Below are positions 63,374-64,000 of a stretch of 64,000 bases of DNA, one piece after another. The stretch's first letter is position 1. Each line of letters starts with the position of its first letter. The DNA is from Eucalyptus grandis (taxonomy: Eukaryota; Streptophyta; Magnoliopsida; Myrtales; Myrtaceae). The position numbers and the translations under genes were made by a program. The notes beneath the pieces were generated by a model. It saw only the letters and a program-made list of their open reading frames with translations. It was not told the origin of the DNA and did no database searches. The DNA lies in contig NC_052612.1 of NCBI RefSeq assembly GCF_016545825.1, forward strand, positions 43,631,738 to 43,695,737. Reading direction: 5' to 3'.

Positions 63374-63656
63374 GGCAATGACTTTTAAGCATGTTTCGGA
63401 CATGCCCAAGAATAGGAGACTACAACAAAGCTGGATCTACATTCTCTATTTTTGATTGATTAGGTTGCCATGTTTTTTGTTGTGGTCTTTTCCCTTTGTT
63501 GGCTTCTTTGTACCTTTCGGCAAAATCTATACATTTTTACCTTTACCAAGTTAATATATCCAGTTCTGGCATCTTGGTGCAATCTTGAATGTGTTTAGAT
63601 TCCGGCGATACCCTTATGACGTAAATTTATTTATTTGAGGTAACGCATTGTTACGT

Positions 63657-63770
63657 TTACTTTTTTAATGCAGTCTAAATGATGGCATATCCGTACTGTT
63701 AGCATCTGATGAGGCTATTACATTTCATGGTGGATCATAGTTTACTTTTTTGATGCAGTGTAAATGAATC
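63657..63770 (+). repeat. Short tandem duplication of a splice acceptor
   Basis: TTTACTTTTTTAATGCAG (ending at 63674) is repeated as TTTACTTTTTTGATGCAG (ending at 63758), each followed by a TAAATGA-containing stretch. The second is the true acceptor for the exon reading MHGGSGNEGITLHE; the first would be a decoy. Confidence 0.75.
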
Positions 63771-64000
63771 AATGCATGGTGGATCGGGGAATGAGGGAAT
63801 TACTCTACATGAGCTGCTAAGCAGAATGGATGCATTTACATCTCAGTCTATTAGGTTTCCTATTGAACCACAAGCAGAAGATTTGAAGGAGAAGGTGCCC
63901 TTTTCTTTGGCAGGAAATTGATTGTATTTTGTGGATTTTCTAGCTTGCTATAACCTGTATAATTAATTATTCTGATTGCAGATTAAGCGGCTTTATTTGT

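Larger units (their letters stand above)
52599..64000 (+). pseudogene. Callose synthase (glucan synthase-like), disrupted, runs off window end
   Basis: N-terminal half of a CalS1-4-type beta-1,3-glucan synthase. Exons: 52599-52665 plus 56264-56341 (split by an LTR), 56426 on, 56924-57030, 57120-57207, 57432-57542, 57638-57754, 57883-57975, 58699-58790, 60048-60382, 60528-60588, 60683-60743, 61024-61105, 61194-61243, 61327-61413, 62064-62192, 62308-62396, 62581-62668, 62738-62898, 63008-63131, 63232-about 63315, 63759-63894, 63982 on. Family motifs: VPYNILPLDP, REHLILLLANVH, LDVILTWKARRSMS, IALWAPIVLVYFLDT, EEDLISNREM, IQWPPFLL, DNYMSCA. Defects: LTR in exon 1; TAG at 56446; TAA at 57005 plus a loss of about 30 residues nearby; about 330 expected residues after 58790 (GLYLLIWGEAANLRFMPEC region) absent; 60588/60683 junction out of frame. 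Most other splice sites are intact, so decay looks recent. Confidence 0.87.

Noticed and set aside
1..64000. CRISPR arrays, bacterial operons, riboswitches or viral genes
   Set aside because: No spaced repeats of CRISPR type, no prokaryotic gene organisation; all strong genes are spliced plant genes.

Overview
This is nuclear DNA from a flowering plant (eudicot). It shows long AT-rich intergenic stretches, spliced genes with GT..AG introns, CT/GA microsatellites, plant Ty1-copia tRNA-Met primer sites and plant gene families. A woody species, perhaps Myrtaceae, is only a guess. PRMT6 next to TOM40 recalls Arabidopsis At3g20020 and At3g20000, which suggests conserved microsynteny (from memory, not searched).

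The left 39 kb is a normal gene region. A 13-exon PRMT6-type protein arginine methyltransferase lies on the minus strand (5589-17788). An 11-exon TOM40 mitochondrial import pore lies on the plus strand (24362-29982). A one-exon acidic protein of unknown function lies on the plus strand (31023-31673). A seven-exon CREC-type protein with six EF-hands, probably of the secretory pathway, lies on the minus strand (34551-39321). For these three multi-exon genes I joined exons by hand; reading frames close exactly (430, 314 and 382 aa). Between PRMT6 and TOM40 sit a PIF/Harbinger-like element and two 0.9-kb foldback elements with 9-bp target duplications.

The right 24 kb is rearranged. The first exon and upstream region of the EF-hand gene are duplicated at 40578-41290, with a stop in the copy, and part of the upstream region occurs a third time. 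From about 41.7 kb on lie broken pieces of callose synthase (glucan synthase-like) genes. They comprise a 5' module (A), an LTR with primer site and leader carrying a dense W-box cluster, a C-terminal callose synthase fragment split by a solo LTR, and a second LTR plus leader. Next come two complete tandem 1.85-1.93-kb modules (B, C), each with callose synthase exons 1-2 and their upstream DNA. A third module (D) leads into a long callose synthase gene that runs off the window end. In D, exon 1 is split by a 3.6-kb LTR-like insertion, two exons carry stops, one junction is out of frame and a central block of exons is missing. I call that gene a pseudogene, although most of its splice sites and exon frames are still intact.

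The four intact-looking genes have unrelated housekeeping roles and do not form a pathway. The most unusual content is the callose synthase/retroelement mosaic at 41.6-64 kb.
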